From assembly GCA_033065855.1 (NCBI GenBank), contig JAVXUO010003043.1, positions 1 to 64,000 of the forward strand: DNA of 64,000 nt. Reading direction: 5' to 3'. The notes under the pieces are model-generated. The model was not told the DNA's origin. It saw only the letters and a list, made by a program, of their open reading frames with translations, and made no database searches. Shown one piece after another: positions 34,315 through 47,488 of the stretch; the first letter of the stretch is position 1, and every line of letters begins with the position of its first letter. The DNA is from Escallonia rubra (Eukaryota > Streptophyta > Magnoliopsida > Escalloniales > Escalloniaceae). Made by a program: the position numbers and the translations under genes.

Positions 34315-35084
34315 CTTATAGGTCCCAAAATACACCTAGAGGGTGGGGGGGGGGGGGGGGGGAAAAAAGTGTTTACAGCTCTAAGCATAAATTTAAAATG
34401 AGTTGATTACAAAACTGTCCCCTGAGATTTACACAATTTTGCACTTTGCCACTCATGTTTACAACTTTTGCAATAATGTCCCCTGAGGTTCACAAAACCA
34501 TTGCAAATAGCTAAAAAACCGAATGACTGTTCAAATTTAGCGGTTAACAGCCCACGTGGGTAGATCATTTATTTTCGATCACTATGTTCCCTCGGTTATG
34601 ACGAAATAAAAAAAACCCAACCGTTACATGATTGAGGAGAGAGAAATAGAGATAAGCGAAAAAATAGAGAACGGCTGTGCGATCACTACCTGTAAATTAA
34701 AATTTTGGGATGAAGAAGATCATGTGTGGGAGTTTGACGAGCAAAAATGGATTGGCAACCCTGAGAAAACGACATCGCATAGCCCATTTACAGTTAGTTC
34801 ATGAAACGTGTATTTTGTCCCTGTTTGATTAAACTAGGATTTTGAGTTTTAAGTATAGAATTAACTAATGTCTCTCACATCATTATAATTATTTTATAAT
34901 CACATTTCTAATTAAATAATTTGTTTGTTATAGTTTTGTTGTTCATTTGTGCGTGTTGTTTATTGATAGGATAATGTTTTTGAAGTTTGAACTTTTATTA
35001 GTTTATGTTTTTTACAGTAGTTAATTTGTGATTGTGCATGTTTGGTTTGTTTGTGTTTTTTCATATCCTCGTTCTTCTCTGTTA

Positions 35085-38000
35085 ACCATAAAACTGCACT
35101 ATAGGGGTCCATTTAAGAACATGCTACACAAGGTTTACACCTCTTGCAAAATAAACTACTCTGATTACTGTGACCTTGACATGTTAAGTTTGATTGAGAT
35201 TGATAACATGGCAGAGAGTGTAGGAGCTGTAGGCTTTATGAACTATTACTATAAGAAGCCTGGGTAAAGCCTTGATAATGGACTAGTGCATATAATTAAA
35301 GACTCAGACATTTTGGCATTAAAAGACTACATAAATTAATAGGGCCAAGTAGAAATATATTTGGAAAGTTTGTCAATGGATGAGATGATGGAATCTATTG
35401 AGACTCAGTTAGGGCTTAAAGAGACTGTGGGGTCTAGTGTGGTTATTGAAGAACTTGATGATGTAGGCAATATAGGAGGAAATGTGGCTACAGGGACTAC
35501 TGTGCCTGTTTGGAGCTTAGGTAAAAAAGGGCCAGCAAGTACACATGGGGAGAGAGGTGGTTCTATGTTTAGGCTAAGTCTAGAAGGTCCAAGCAATGCT
35601 GCTAATGATGGGGTTGGTACACACGCCTCAGTAACTATAGGCACTGAGGGGGAGGGAAATAGAAACCAGAGCAATAGGGCAACAGTGGGAACTCAGGGGA
35701 GGGAAACATAAACCAGAGCAGTAGGGCAAGAATGGGCACTGAGGGGAGGAGAAACATACACCAAAGGACTAGGGCAGCAAGGGGCAGTGCTAATGAAGGG
35801 CCAAGGTGAAATGCTACTGAGGGGCCAATGGGTAGTGCTACTCAAGGGCCAATGGGTAGTGCTACTGGTGCTAATGAGGTGCCAAGTGGTGGTGGTACTA
35901 AGGGGCAAAGGGGAAGTGATTCTGACACTGATTCTGATGATGAATCATGTTGCTCAGCTTTGTTTAATAATGACTATGATGCCAATGATAATGATAGATT
36001 GTATGAGAAGAATGTTGACATGAATGTAGAAGAACAGGGAGTGGGCAGTAGAAGTAAGGGTAAGGAACAAATAATGACAAATTTTGAAGAGAAAGAGTAT
36101 GACTCTGATGAGTGGCAGGAACATCCACCATCAAATTCTGAGGCTGAAATTGATAATGCAAGAAATAAGAAACTAACTGGGGAATTTAACCCTAAATCAG
36201 ACATGAGACAACCTAAGTTCAGTGTTGGTATGGTGTTTAAAAACAACAAAGTTTTCAAGGAAGCTGTTAGGCAACATACTATTTTGGAAGGAAAACCAGT
36301 GGTATTCCCCAAGAATGAATCAGGGAGAGTTAGGGCTAGGTGTGATTCAGAAGGATTTCAATGGCATGTGTATGTATCTAGGATGCAAGGAGACAATGAG
36401 GTTGATTTGGTTGTGAAGACTGCAGTAACCCAGCACACCTGTACCAGGGTTCACAAGAATAAACATGTGACTAGTACTTGGCTAGCTGCTAGATACAATA
36501 GATATTTCAGATTAAATCCTCAAATGAAGGTTGGGACTTTGAGAAATACATTGATGAATGATCACTAATCAGATGTGCCACTTTGGATAGTTTATAGAAG
36601 CAAAAGGAAGGCAACAATGATGGTTGAGGGTAATATAATGGAACAGTTTGGGTAGTTGAACTCTTACATTGATGAACTTAAGAGAAGTAATCCTGGCACT
36701 ACTGTGGATCTACAATATGAACCAGGAGGCCTAGGACAGGGTGAGTAGATGTTTCAAAGGATTTATATATGCCTTGGTGCATTAAAGGAAGGGTTCAAAG
36801 CTGGGTGTAAGAGATTGATAGGGTTATATGTTATTGTGGAGGCTAAAAACAGAGACTCTTGGGGTTGGTTTGTACCGCTTTTGGGTGATGACTTAGAGAT
36901 AGAAGACAGTTTGATTTAGACATTTTTGTCAAACAAGCAAAAAGGGTTGGTTGGGAGCATAGAGTAATTGTATCCTCATATTGAGCACATGTTTTGTGTC
37001 ATGCACTTACATGCAAACTTTATGGCAACAGGGTTTATTGATGCTTGGAGAGATGTTTTGTTTGCTGCAGCCAAGGCAACCAATGTGGTGAGATGGGAAC
37101 ATAGAATGCAAGAGAAGGCTGACATAGATAAGGAGGCAGTGGCTTGGCTTGATGATAAGACACCTACAGAATGGTCTAGGTCACATTTTAGTACAAATGT
37201 TAAATCTGATGTTCTTTTGAATAATTATTGCGATAGCTTCAATACAATGATGAAGGAAGTAAGGGATAAATTGATCACTACTTGTCTTGAAACAATAAGA
37301 AATACCTTGATGGCAAGGATGAGATTTTCTAGGGAACAAGCTAAGGAATAGAATGGTGAGATTTGTCCTGCAATACAGAGGATACCATCACACTCAGGGG
37401 ATTTGAGGTTTCAGGTAGCATGTCCATGGGGGGAGCATTTCACCGTGGATCTCTAGCAATACACATGTTCCTGTCGGAGATGGGACTTAATGAAATTATC
37501 ATGTCCCCATGTCATTGCATGCATTTGGCACAAGAACCTAGTAGTAGAGTATTTCATCCATGAGTGCTACAGTCTTGAAACATAAAAGAAGGCCTATGCA
37601 CCAATCATTAACCCAATGAATGGTCCAAGTATGTGGCCTAAAAGTAATTTGCCCTTTATTCTACCCCCCACTTATAGAAGGCCAAGTGGCAGACCTAAGA
37701 AACTGAGGAGAAGAGGCAAATATGAAGCTGTGGATAACACATGCACTCGCAGGATGTCAAGGAACTGAACAACAACTAGATGCAGCATATGCCATCAGCC
37801 CGGGCCCAATAGGAGGAAATGCCAGAGCAGCAAACATAATACTTCCTCAGTAAGAAATTATTGATTTTATTTAGTTGGCCTAATTGTTGTTTAAACTTTA
37901 GCTTAATGTATTGTAACCTCTTTAACAGGGAGACATGCCAATTGAGCAAGGCAGAGCCTCACAACAGGGAGATATGGAAACTGAGCAAAGCAGAGCCCCA

Positions 38001-38578
38001 CAACAGGGAAATATGGCAACAAGGGAGGACAGAGCCCCACAACAGGGAGATATGGCAACAAGGGGGGCAGAGCCCCAAGAATGCAAAATTTACCAGTATG
38101 TAAACTCAAAAAATGTGTATTTACTGAAAATGTCTTTCTGCAGCCTAGAAGGCAACAAACTGCATCCCAACCAAGCCAAGGTGCTCGACAAAGCTCAGCT
38201 GTTACAGAGCAGATAACAACATGGTTTATGTCAACTCCACAGTTAACAACCCAAAGACCATCATGGCCTATACCAAGCATGGTGGAGCCACCACTAACAT
38301 CAGGCCAAGACACTCCATTCATAATGAGAGGGGGTAAGAGGTATGTGAGTTTGTCAAATTTGAAAGATGCAATTGTTGGAGGTGGTCAAAGCCAAGGTGG
38401 CCAGAGTAGAGGGAAAGAGAAGACAACCAAGGGAGGTCCAAGCCAAAGGAAGGAGAAGTCAAAAGACAAGGGAGGCCTAAATCCAACTGTAGGACAAATA
38501 AGCACAAGATCAAGAGCAGCTACAAGGAGTCAAGGTGAAGGACATGCAAAGGCCGGTGCAAAGGGTAAGGGAAAGTAA
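35085..38578 (+). pseudogene. MULE transposase (PB1-like, MuDR DBD, MULE, SWIM), decayed
   Basis: Domains in order: an N-terminal PB1-like segment (35085-35350; KINYSDYCDLDMLSLIEID ... VEIYLE), an acidic/low-complexity linker (35361-36120), a MuDR-type DNA-binding segment (about 36190-36500; FSVGMVFKNNKVFKEAVRQ ... HTCTRVHKNKHVTSTW), the transposase core (about 36740-37350; VIVEAKNRDSWGWF, then HMFCVMHLHANFM), a SWIM zinc finger (about 37455-37550; YTCSCRRWDL ... CPHVIACIW), a basic RPKKLRRRGKYE motif, and a C-terminal tail to 38578 with GGKRYVSLSNLKDA. Stops interrupt it, for example after 35264, at 36566-36568, at 36655 and at 36918. The core reads CKRLIGLYVIVEAKNRDSW, so the usual segment carrying the first catalytic aspartate (DGCHLKG-like) is missing. 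It would normally cut and rejoin element ends in the nucleus; this copy should not. Confidence 0.88.
37946..38075 (+). repeat. 39-bp tandem repeat in the MULE C-terminal region
   Basis: About 3.3 units of CAGAGCCCCACAACAGGGAG + ATATGGCAACAAGGGAGGA with few differences. In frame it would repeat a Gln/Gly-rich peptide; 39 is a multiple of three, so unit gain preserves the frame. Confidence 0.85.
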
Positions 38579-38639
38579 AAGTGTTAGGACACCAGTGTAG
38601 CCTAGTTTTGTGAATGTAGGGAACTCACTCTTAGTTTTT

Positions 38640-39030
38640 GCTTAAAGTATAGGTAGGTTGGATGGTTTTTGGAAGGTATTAGATAAATTGGTAGGTGGCT
38701 GGTTTTTGGAAGCCTAGTATATACACTAGAAGATAGTGCCAAAGTATATGTTTTTGGATGTTGGATGTAATATGAATTGGAAATGATGATAATGTTTTTA
38801 TGTTGGATGTAATTTAATTGGAAGATTGATGACAAAAACATTGGTTGTGAATCTGTATGTTGGATGTAATGTAATTTGATTAATTCTGATGAGATTTGGT
38901 TGTAAAGAAGATTTGATCAAGAACAGTTGTGTATTGGATGTAATGTAATTTAATTGGAAATGAGATTTGGTTGATGACAAAATCATTGGTTGTAATGTAA
39001 TGATAGATTGTGATGATGTTTTATATCATC
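38640..39030 (+). repeat. Degenerate TTGGATGTAATGTAATTT repeats, MULE 3' side
   Basis: At least four copies of a TGTTGGATGTAATnTAATTTGATT-like core between 38757 and 39000. No coding. 39031-40084 holds no further gene. Confidence 0.6.
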
Positions 39031-41662
39031 CATGTGATGAAAGAGATATTTTTGCACTTGTGATGAAAGAGATATATGTAAATAATCTGCCATTGAGATG
39101 ATGCAATTGCATTGTGTTGTATTGCAATTGAAATACAGCACAATGTAGTGTTCAAGGACAAGTCCATTTCAGTATTTAGGTATAGGTTTGTCAACATGTA
39201 AGAATGAAGAGGGGACATATTTGTCCTGAAAATGTAAACCTCATGGGAAATTTTTGTCAATTATGTTAAAGGGCAGGGGACAGAATTGCAAAAGACATGT
39301 GACACTTTTGCTCGGTATGTGAAAAGTACGGAGGACACTTTAATTTGCCATTAACATTAAAAGTACGGGGGACAGAAATGCAAAAACATTGAAATTGAAC
39401 CCAACTTCTTACATTGCTTCAGTACACAGCTTCGAAACAGGGGATGTTGATTCTTTTAGTACAATCCCTCATGCCGTAGCTCAAAACATTACAAAACTCC
39501 CTAATTCAGTACATTCCTAGCAATTTCTACAAGTTGTTGCCCACATCTTCGCCTTTAATGTTGCTCACGACCTCTGTCTCATTGCCAAAATTAGACAATA
39601 ATGCAGCACAATCAATAGAAGGAACACCCAAGTACTAATTACAACAATCTTCCAAAATCTCTTATTTGACCTGTTAATTGTAATTGGAGGGTCACACCAA
39701 GCAAAAAACCCACACCTACCAACCTGTGAGAACAAGGAGTTTGTTCATTCAGATCACAAAATTGAAGAAAAAAAGGGTTAAACACAAAACCCACCTAGTT
39801 GCTACAAGTCCAGAATCTTCGGCCCGGATTTAGATCAGTCCACGAAGTCTTTGTCACGGCTCTCTAACCACACTGACAGTATACATGAGCCATGAGATAG
39901 GTTTTTTGAAATCTCTATCTCTCTCCTCCCCTGAAGTCTCTTTCTCTCTCCTCTCTTGAAACCCCTAGAAAAATACTGGAGCATAAAGAGATTTTGGAGG
40001 GAAATAAGGGTGAGTGACAATTTTGGAGGGAACATGGGGATCCGAAATGACTGATTTACCAATGCAAAAACCGGGTGTGCTGTGCACGTGGGCTCTTAAC
40101 GGCTGAATTTGAACATCCATTCGATTTTGGAACCATTTGCAATGGTTTTGTCAACTTCAAGAGACATTATTGCAAAAGTTGTAAACACGAGGGGCAAAGT
40201 GTAAAAACGTGTAAACTTCAGGGGACAGTTTTGTAATTAACCCATTTAAAATTTAGCTAACAAGATAATAGCAATCAGAGATCAACACAAAGATTTATAC
40301 TGGTTCAGCCCCACCCGCCTACGTCCAGTCCCCAAATACTCCACAAAAGGGAAACTACTCGAGCCTTCCACAAAATAGCTAGCTTCAGCTGCTAGCTCAA
40401 ACCTCAATACAGTTTCGAAACCTCTTCAAGGTTTCCAACAATTCCAAGTGAAATGAAGATTTACAACTAAAATACAATTCACACTTCTCAAAGAGTAGAT
40501 ATTACAATGAAAACAGATGAGCTAAGCTTTCTTAGGTAGGAAGATTTGAATCTTAAAGAACTTAGCCAAGAAGCTTGCTTGGCAAGATCTCAAACAAAGA
40601 ACTCACACAAAGAATTGTGTAAAGATGTATAAATATGTTAAGAGAGCTTCCTTTTTTTTCTTTTTTTAGAGATTTTCAGAGTTAAGAAAAGGTAAGTTAT
40701 AAACTCTCTAAGGATCCTTTTTATACTTGAAAGAATATGACCGTTGAAGAGCATTTAAAGGGATAAGACATAGAATATTTTAAAAGAAATAATTCAAATG
40801 AATATTTAAAATTGTTCTATGCATTCAGTCGAGAAAGATTAAGGTTACCTCTGAATAATTCAATCGAATGAATACCATATTCGTTCGGATGAAATTGAAG
40901 AGCGGAAGTAACTATGAGCCACTGAAGGATTCAATTGAAAGGAAAACCATATGCTTCGAATGAAAACTCTATCTTTTCAATGAAAACTCTGACTTTCGAA
41001 TGAAAATTGATTTAAACCAAAAATCATATTATGTTGAAATCGGTCAAAGGAATTTTGAGAAACTTTCGAATGAAAATAACTTTCGAGTAGAACTGAAGTT
41101 TGTGACGAAAACATTCGAATACAAAAATATTCTTTCGAATGAAAAGCCATCTTTTCGCATGAAAACATTTTGGATCCAATGATGGTTTTCTGATGAAATC
41201 GATTGAATGAAAAATATATCCTTCTAATGAAAGATTTTTTCTCAACCGAAAAACGAAGTGTGAAGGATTCAATCGAATAAATTGATTTCATTTGAATGAA
41301 AGACACTGCTTCATGATTTTAGCTCTTTTTCGATTTTATGTTACATCTTTCAGAAAGCTTAGCTTAAGATTTTAACAAAGAATAGAAATGAATCTAGGCT
41401 AAGTCCAAAGTATTTGTCCAAAGATTTGTCAACAATATTATTTGTCCTAAAATCATACTTAATAAGGCAGTTAGATTAATTTCAGAGTAGTAGTCTTGGA
41501 ATCATCAAAATAAAAAGTCTAGACCCATAGGTCAACACAACCATCACAATCAATTGATATTTGCATTTGTTGAAACTTTTCTTATGTATACCTAGATAAG
41601 AAATTTGTTGTTGCGGAACCATCGAGGTGATATCTTAGTGCAAAGCACATCGTGTTCAGTTT

Positions 41663-41788
41663 GATCTACCGTGGGAAATGGCTGCTATGATTGTAAATTT
41701 AGAATTTTAGGGGATCCCACATGATGATCTACCATGGGAAATGGCTGCTATGATTGTAATTTTCAGAAGTTTATGGATCCCACATGAT
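41663..41788. repeat. 63-bp tandem duplication
   Basis: GATCTACCGTGGGAAATGGC ... GGATCCCACATGAT at 41663-41725 and again at 41726-41788. The rest of 41543-42766 shows no gene. Confidence 0.85.
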
Positions 41789-42771
41789 TCCTTTTAGTCT
41801 AAAACTTTTGCTCTAGATGTAAGAGTACGATTGTTTTCTTTTTCTAATTACGTACTTTTAATTTTTAAAGAGCTAAGTAGGTTTGTTGATACCATTGTCA
41901 TTTGCAACAGCGGTTGATGTACCTATTAATAACTTAAAACTTGACCAGCTTTATTAAATGTCATTTTCATTGAAGGAAATAGTATTCGAAGATACATTCA
42001 CATGTATTATTATAATTTTACTGTCAACGAGACAATTCACGTTCAAACATCTCATTTTCTCCGCATTTAAGTTATATATATTTTTTCATCTTCTCTTATT
42101 TACGCATCTTAATCATTTTTTAACCCACACTCTAGTCTACATTGTGTCTCATATACAAAGTCCTCCTTAAGGTTATGTTTGTCTAAGTGAGTCAAATGCC
42201 CTTTTACACTTTTATGAGGTTAGATAAAAAAATAAAAATTGAAAAAAGAGAAGATAATTAGTTTATGCACCTTTTGAGCTTGCTACATTGGGACATGATG
42301 TTTCACCTCCGTGAAAGACCAGGTCTTCTCGAGTAGCTATCTCATTTTTTATGTTAATAAAATGACTAACAAAGAAAAATAAGAAAACCTAAGTTTTGAC
42401 TTTGGATTGTCCAATTAAAGCTTTAAACCTACAGAACCGGAGATTCCAATTCAGTGACTTATTTATATGATGGGAAGGTTTTAGCCACACCATCATACCC
42501 TAAACGGTCTATATCCCGTTTTTAAGTGATTTTATCTCAAACACATGTTAAAAAATAAACATAATAAAGGCCACCAATAAAGGATAAGTTGAACCTGAAT
42601 TTGGGTTGAATTCGATAGGGGGGTCGAATGACCTACTTACCGAACTGGACAAATCGGGATCAAAACCTCGTAGTTTGACCGAACCTAGGGGAGGCGATCA
42701 AAATATTTGTATGTATTTCTTTACATGCCTAATTGAATTCAACTTATTTTAGTTGAAAGTCTTAAAAACTC

Positions 42772-45214
42772 TATAACACCCCCAACCCCAATAAATTTTA
42801 ACGGGTTCATTTTAAAAAAATTAGCGACAAATTTTTTTTTTAGTTAGCATCGATGCTTATTAGCGACTTTTAGCAATGATTAGTGTAGCGGAGTTATGTG
42901 ACACCCGTTAAATTGTTTTCTCTAGTATATTAATTTATCATAATAATGTTTTGGGCCTTTTCGTAACATTAGAAAGTTTTAGGTAAACTTTGATAAAATT
43001 TTCTAAAGTCTAGGGGGTTTTGGTAATTTTCCAACCTAGGGTTTTTATATATATACAATGCTCATGGGAGCAGCCATCCCTATTTTTCTTCTTTTCTGAA
43101 ATATGGTTGAGAGAGAGAGATACAAGGAGAGAGAAAAGATAGAGTCAAGAGAGAGAGAGAGAGAGAGCGCATAGAGAGAAAGTGGAAGAAAGGGAGAGAA
43201 GAAAGAGATTGGATTGAAGGTAGAGTTGGGAAGATTGAAGATTGTGTTTTAGAGGAGGATTTCATAAGGTAATCGCTCCTAAACCCATTCCATTCAGTGT
43301 ATATATGTGTATATATACACGTGTATATATATACATATATACATGTTTTTCTTCGCCTAAACCCCGCAAATTTGATCATGGATCTTATATTGTTGTTATA
43401 GAATGTATTAGGGTGTTAGAGAAAGGAATTAGAGCAAGAAAAATGAGAAAATAGAGCAAAAATGGAGAAAATCAAAACTAGGGTTTGTTGTAGTTGCTGT
43501 TGAAGACGATGAACAGTACTCGTGTGCCACGCGTGGGTGGAGCTTGTGTGGGGCATGGAGTAGTCTCCGGCCACTTTTCTGGGTATTCTTTTTACAATCT
43601 CAAAGTTATTTCAATTTTTAGAATTTCTGAGAAAGTTTCAGAATTTTCTGATATCGTTTGATATTTTTATATTTTGTGCAAATTTGAAACTTCTAAAATC
43701 CATTTGAACTATATAAAATAGTTATTTAATTGTAAAATTTTTTGTGTATTGTTTATATGATTTTGATATGTTTCACTTCAAGTTTCAAAACTTTTAGAGG
43801 TGATTTGATATGATTTCCATATCGCCTTTGTTTGGGCAAAATAAATTATTTAAAAATAGTTTTAATGAACTTTTTGACCTGATTTTAGTTTTTTTATTTT
43901 TCTTACATATTTTAAGGATATTATGAGAATTATAAGATTTTTTTTTACCTAAAAATATTAATGACTATTTTTTGGCTTTTCTGGTATTTAAGAAAGTTAT
44001 ATTTATTAAAAAATATATAAAAATTCAGAAAATCTATTTTTAAACCTTTTATAATGTTTTAAGCTCTGAAGGTACTTTATAAGTATTTATAATGAATTTG
44101 GGGGTATTAATGCCTGAGGGAGTGTGGGTTCTTAGTTAGGTTTGGACAGGCGTGGGGACCCGTTTCGATTTGGGTTATTTTGAGAGTGTCGGAGCAAGCA
44201 ACATTTAAGAAGTTAACATTGGTTTCATAGTGTTTTGAGACTAGAGTTCATTATGATAAATAATTTGCTCGATCTAGGTTAATTCAAAGGATTTTGGATC
44301 GAGACTGTTTAGCAGCGCATAGCTTGGATGAGGTATAGGATTTTTACCCGAACCATGCTTCATCACTTAGATTTTGTATGTTTTGTTCTATTGTTTTTCG
44401 AATGCCATTGGACTCTGTTATGTTTTGAATTGAGAATTATTGCCTTAAAACTTTCATTGAGCCTTAAAACGTTCATTGAAACTCTTATCGATGCTCATTA
44501 TTTTTTGCCCATCGAGCATTGAACATGTTGTTTTACCAAATTATTGTCATTATGTTTATTGACTTGAGATTCTGCATTGGTGTGTTTTGGTGGAAGTTGG
44601 TGTATATTTGTGTGGGGTAGTACCTTGATGGACTAGCCGGTGTAAATATGCATATGTAGTTATCGGTGTTAGTGAGCATCGCCTTTGTAGTTTTACTAAG
44701 TGACTACCCTGCACTGCCTGTGCGGCTTTGCAGTTGCTCATGTTCAATAATATCTGTGACTGCTTGCATTGCATCTGAAAATCATATTGATATTTGATCG
44801 AATTAGTTATGATCATTTTGAAACTCTTGAAAAATCATCATTGAATTACTTCTATGATTCAGTTCGAAATTCTTTCGTTTGAGCGACCTTATGGAGCTCT
44901 TAAAAGCTCACTCTCGTGTGACTTCCTTTCCACATGTAATAACCAACAATAAATCGCATTGGGTATGGATTAGAGCCGAGCGAGGGAAAGATAATTTAAG
45001 TTTAGTCTTGGGCATTAGAACCCCTGCGCGGGTTAATATTATTATTTAGAATTTTTGACTTAGACTTGATGTTTTAATTATGATCGTGCGAGTACTAATG
45101 GTTTAGTTGCTCTGATTGGTTGGTGGTACTAAATTGGTTGAGTTTGAGGGTTTTATTGCCTTAGTGTATATGAGAGAGTGAGTGTTAACGTTTCGGAAAT
45201 TCTGAGATGTTACA
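42772..45214. mobile_element. Solo LTR, gypsy-like, 2443 bp
   Basis: It begins TATAACACCCCCAACCCC (family form TGTAACACCCC) and ends GAGATGTTACA, with target duplication AACTC at 42767-42771 and 45215-45219. Inside are a TATA-like run (about 43047-43060) and a GA-rich leader. No internal region and no partner LTR nearby, so an ancient element was reduced to a single LTR. Termini and length suggest the chromovirus (Tekay/Del) type; that is inference. Confidence 0.85.
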
Positions 45215-45219
45215 AACTC

Positions 45220-47488
45220 TAATTGGACTAACTGACTTCTTCTAGTGGCAGGTTTAGAGACTATTCTTCGAATTTTTATCACAGACCAAAGCGTAGTTGT
45301 GGGGAAGAAATATTATAACATAAAATATTATCTATCCAATCTACGGCCACTCTAAATCATCCTAAAAAAACAACACGACAATAGCACAAGAATTACCTCT
45401 TGATCTCAATGGCGGAACCAGGATTTCACTCTAAGGGATGCTAAAAATATATCGAAGTTACTAATTTTTTTTTTATAAGTAAAATGATATACAAAAAATT
45501 CACTTTTCGATAATGCACAAAAACATATACTAAAAAGCATCCAAAAGGTCTTATTAAGTTTTACGAGAGCCGCTAAAAACTTTTCACATCACAAACAAAA
45601 CGAATACAAAATAGACATTTAAGTATTCACAAACGAAAGAACTAAATTGCAACTCGATGAACGTTACTATCCGGAGCAAGAGCATGATCAACCCAAATTG
45701 TAGAGGATCTAATCGGCATAAACCCATCACCACAACTAATATGATGCAACTGCCAATCATTTTGGCATAACTTAAGAGAGTTCCATGACCAGAAGGACTC
45801 AGGGTATATAGGAAAAAGTGGGCTTCAATTATCCTTTTGTCCAAGGGGCTTGCTTGTACCAAGAATGCAAGCAAAAGCTCAGCATAAAAAATATGCCTAA
45901 CCCAGTGCTGAGAGCAGTATGACAACTAACTATATGGTTATACATTGTGATACTTGTGATCTTCAAGCATGATTTTCCCTGGGCAACTGTAGCCTAAAAG
46001 GTTATACTAACACAAAGTATTAGACTTTCACATATCCTTTTTAACATATATAACTTTTAGAGACCGACAAGTCTTTCGCATTTCAGTTCCACTTATCCTT
46101 TGTCAAGTTGTTTCTTAGTTGCCAATATTTTGAACCATATAGCATCGTTGTCTTAACCGTGGCTCAATAAAATGTTCCTTTTCGATTTTCGATTGAGGTG
46201 GTATTTAAGGTCACAGAGCCTTCCTTAGAGCAAAATTTTACTTGTTTTGACAAGCGAATGGCAAAAGGCCGTTGCCGAGAAGCGAAAGGAATTAAAAACT
46301 ATCAAAACAGGAAATTTTCCCACTCTAATACCAAAGCAAGATGATCAAACCATTATCAAAATAGGAGATTGGCATGGGTGATCAGAATTCCAAAATTTGC
46401 ATGGGTGAATAAGCGTAAAGAATGGCTTTGTCTATTTCTATTTAACAGTATGGTTTTAATTCAAGATTGGGTTTGATGTCAAAGATGGACTTATCAATTG
46501 CAAACTAAGCAAGAAAAGAAAAGAACAATATGTCGAGGCAACAACATTAGGCCGTTCACCGAAATGCAGAAGCAACTAACATTGAGATCGTCCTGCTCTG
46601 ATACCCATATAATATGATTTTGTAATGAGATGAATATAATGGGATTAAACGACTTATGTAATGTTTTCTAGTTGAGATTATCTCTTACCTAATATTTGTA
46701 GTTCACATATTTGTATAGGTTGCTTCTAACGTGAAGCACCATGGGTAATAAGAGAGGTAGTCTGTCAGACTTCTATATGTTTTTTGAATGTTTCTATCTC
46801 CTTTTATGTGATTCAATAGTCGAGACCAACTATACCTGATGAGACCAGCTACAAGTGCTATGGGTGAGAAAGATATATACGGACGAACAAGGACAAATTA
46901 AGAGAAAACTCTTGACTTGCAATTTGCAAATTAGAACATTTCATTTACTTATCTTTGCACATAGACAAGAGGGCCTCTATCTAAATCTTAAAGCTTGCAC
47001 CTTCAAATATTCAATCCAACTCATTAAGGCTACCAAGGACAATTATTGAGTGAGAATCGTATATTTTTCACTTCAATTAACGGATAGAATTAGTGAGATT
47101 GTATGGAAGTATCAGAAAAAAGGGGTCAATTATGCCACATGAAGTCCATGAAATCTCGAGCCACGTCGAGCCTCTCTAAGCGGTCGATGCCGAAAGCTCG
47201 TCACTCGCCGTCCTCACCAGTCACTTGCCGTCGTCGCTAGTCACTTGCCAATCTTCTCTTGGATCTGTAATAAGAAGGAAGAACTGAAGACCTTCTTCAG
47301 GCTGGTCTTCTCTCGGCCAGTCTTGATTTGACGGAGAGAGAGAGAGAGAGCTTGAGGCTAGAGAGAGAGAGCCCCTATCGCCGTTCAGTCACCACTCGTT
47401 GGCTAGAGATAGATGCAAGAGTGAGATTCTCAGAGTCGCACAGCAGAGCAGAGACGCCAGAGAGAGAGAGATAGTTTAATTTTTTCTT
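45220..47488. other. No gene seen
   Basis: AT-rich DNA. GGCGGAACCAGGATTTCA at about 45411 resembles a widespread plant repeat edge. (GA)n microsatellites lie at about 47334-47350 and 47461-47471. A 113-codon minus-strand open frame at 45584-45925 has no recognisable domain. Confidence 0.4.

Larger units (their letters stand above)
34400..40243 (+). mobile_element. MULE (Mutator-like) DNA transposon, 5844 bp
   Basis: Terminal inverted repeats 34400-34558 and 40085-40243 (GRGTTRATTACAAAACTGTC at the ends, CCCACGTG at the inner edge) are 159 bp each. The 9-bp target duplication ATTTAAAAT lies at 34391-34399 and 40244-40252, perfect. It carries one plus-strand transposase gene with damage, so it now looks non-autonomous. 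It sits in the 5' LTR of the copia element and is therefore younger. The perfect duplication suggests insertion not very long ago, although the transposase has decayed. Confidence 0.95.
30558..41537 (-). mobile_element. Ty1/copia LTR retrotransposon, broken, with MULE inserted in its 5' LTR
   Basis: Target duplication CAACC at 30553-30557 and 41538-41542. The left LTR (30558 to about 31920) and the right LTR (34317-34399 plus 40244-41537) are related copies starting TGTTGACC...GGGTCTAGA on the minus strand and ending GGGACCTACA. The primer site, complementary to initiator tRNA-Met (GCTCGGATACCA on the plus strand), is at 34303-34314. The internal region is only about 2.4 kb and shows GAG and pre-integrase traces without integrase core or reverse transcriptase. 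By eye about one base in ten differs between LTRs, so the insertion is old, of the order of millions of years. Clade uncertain (SIRE- or Tork-like GAG). It carries multiple breaks. Confidence 0.85.
34317..41537 (-). repeat. copia 5' LTR, split by the MULE
   Basis: Parts 34317-34399 and 40244-41537 align end to end with the left LTR. The 9 bases ATTTAAAAT are present at both sides of the MULE. Includes a run of about 20 G near 34342-34361, at the same LTR position as the one near 30600. Confidence 0.85.

Noticed and set aside
35405-36312. Minus-strand frames opposite the MULE transposase
   Set aside because: Antisense shadows of the recognised transposase linker and DNA-binding region.
45584-45925. 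113-codon minus-strand frame with hydrophobic stretches
   Set aside because: No recognisable domain, start context or neighbouring exons; AT-rich chance frame is likely.
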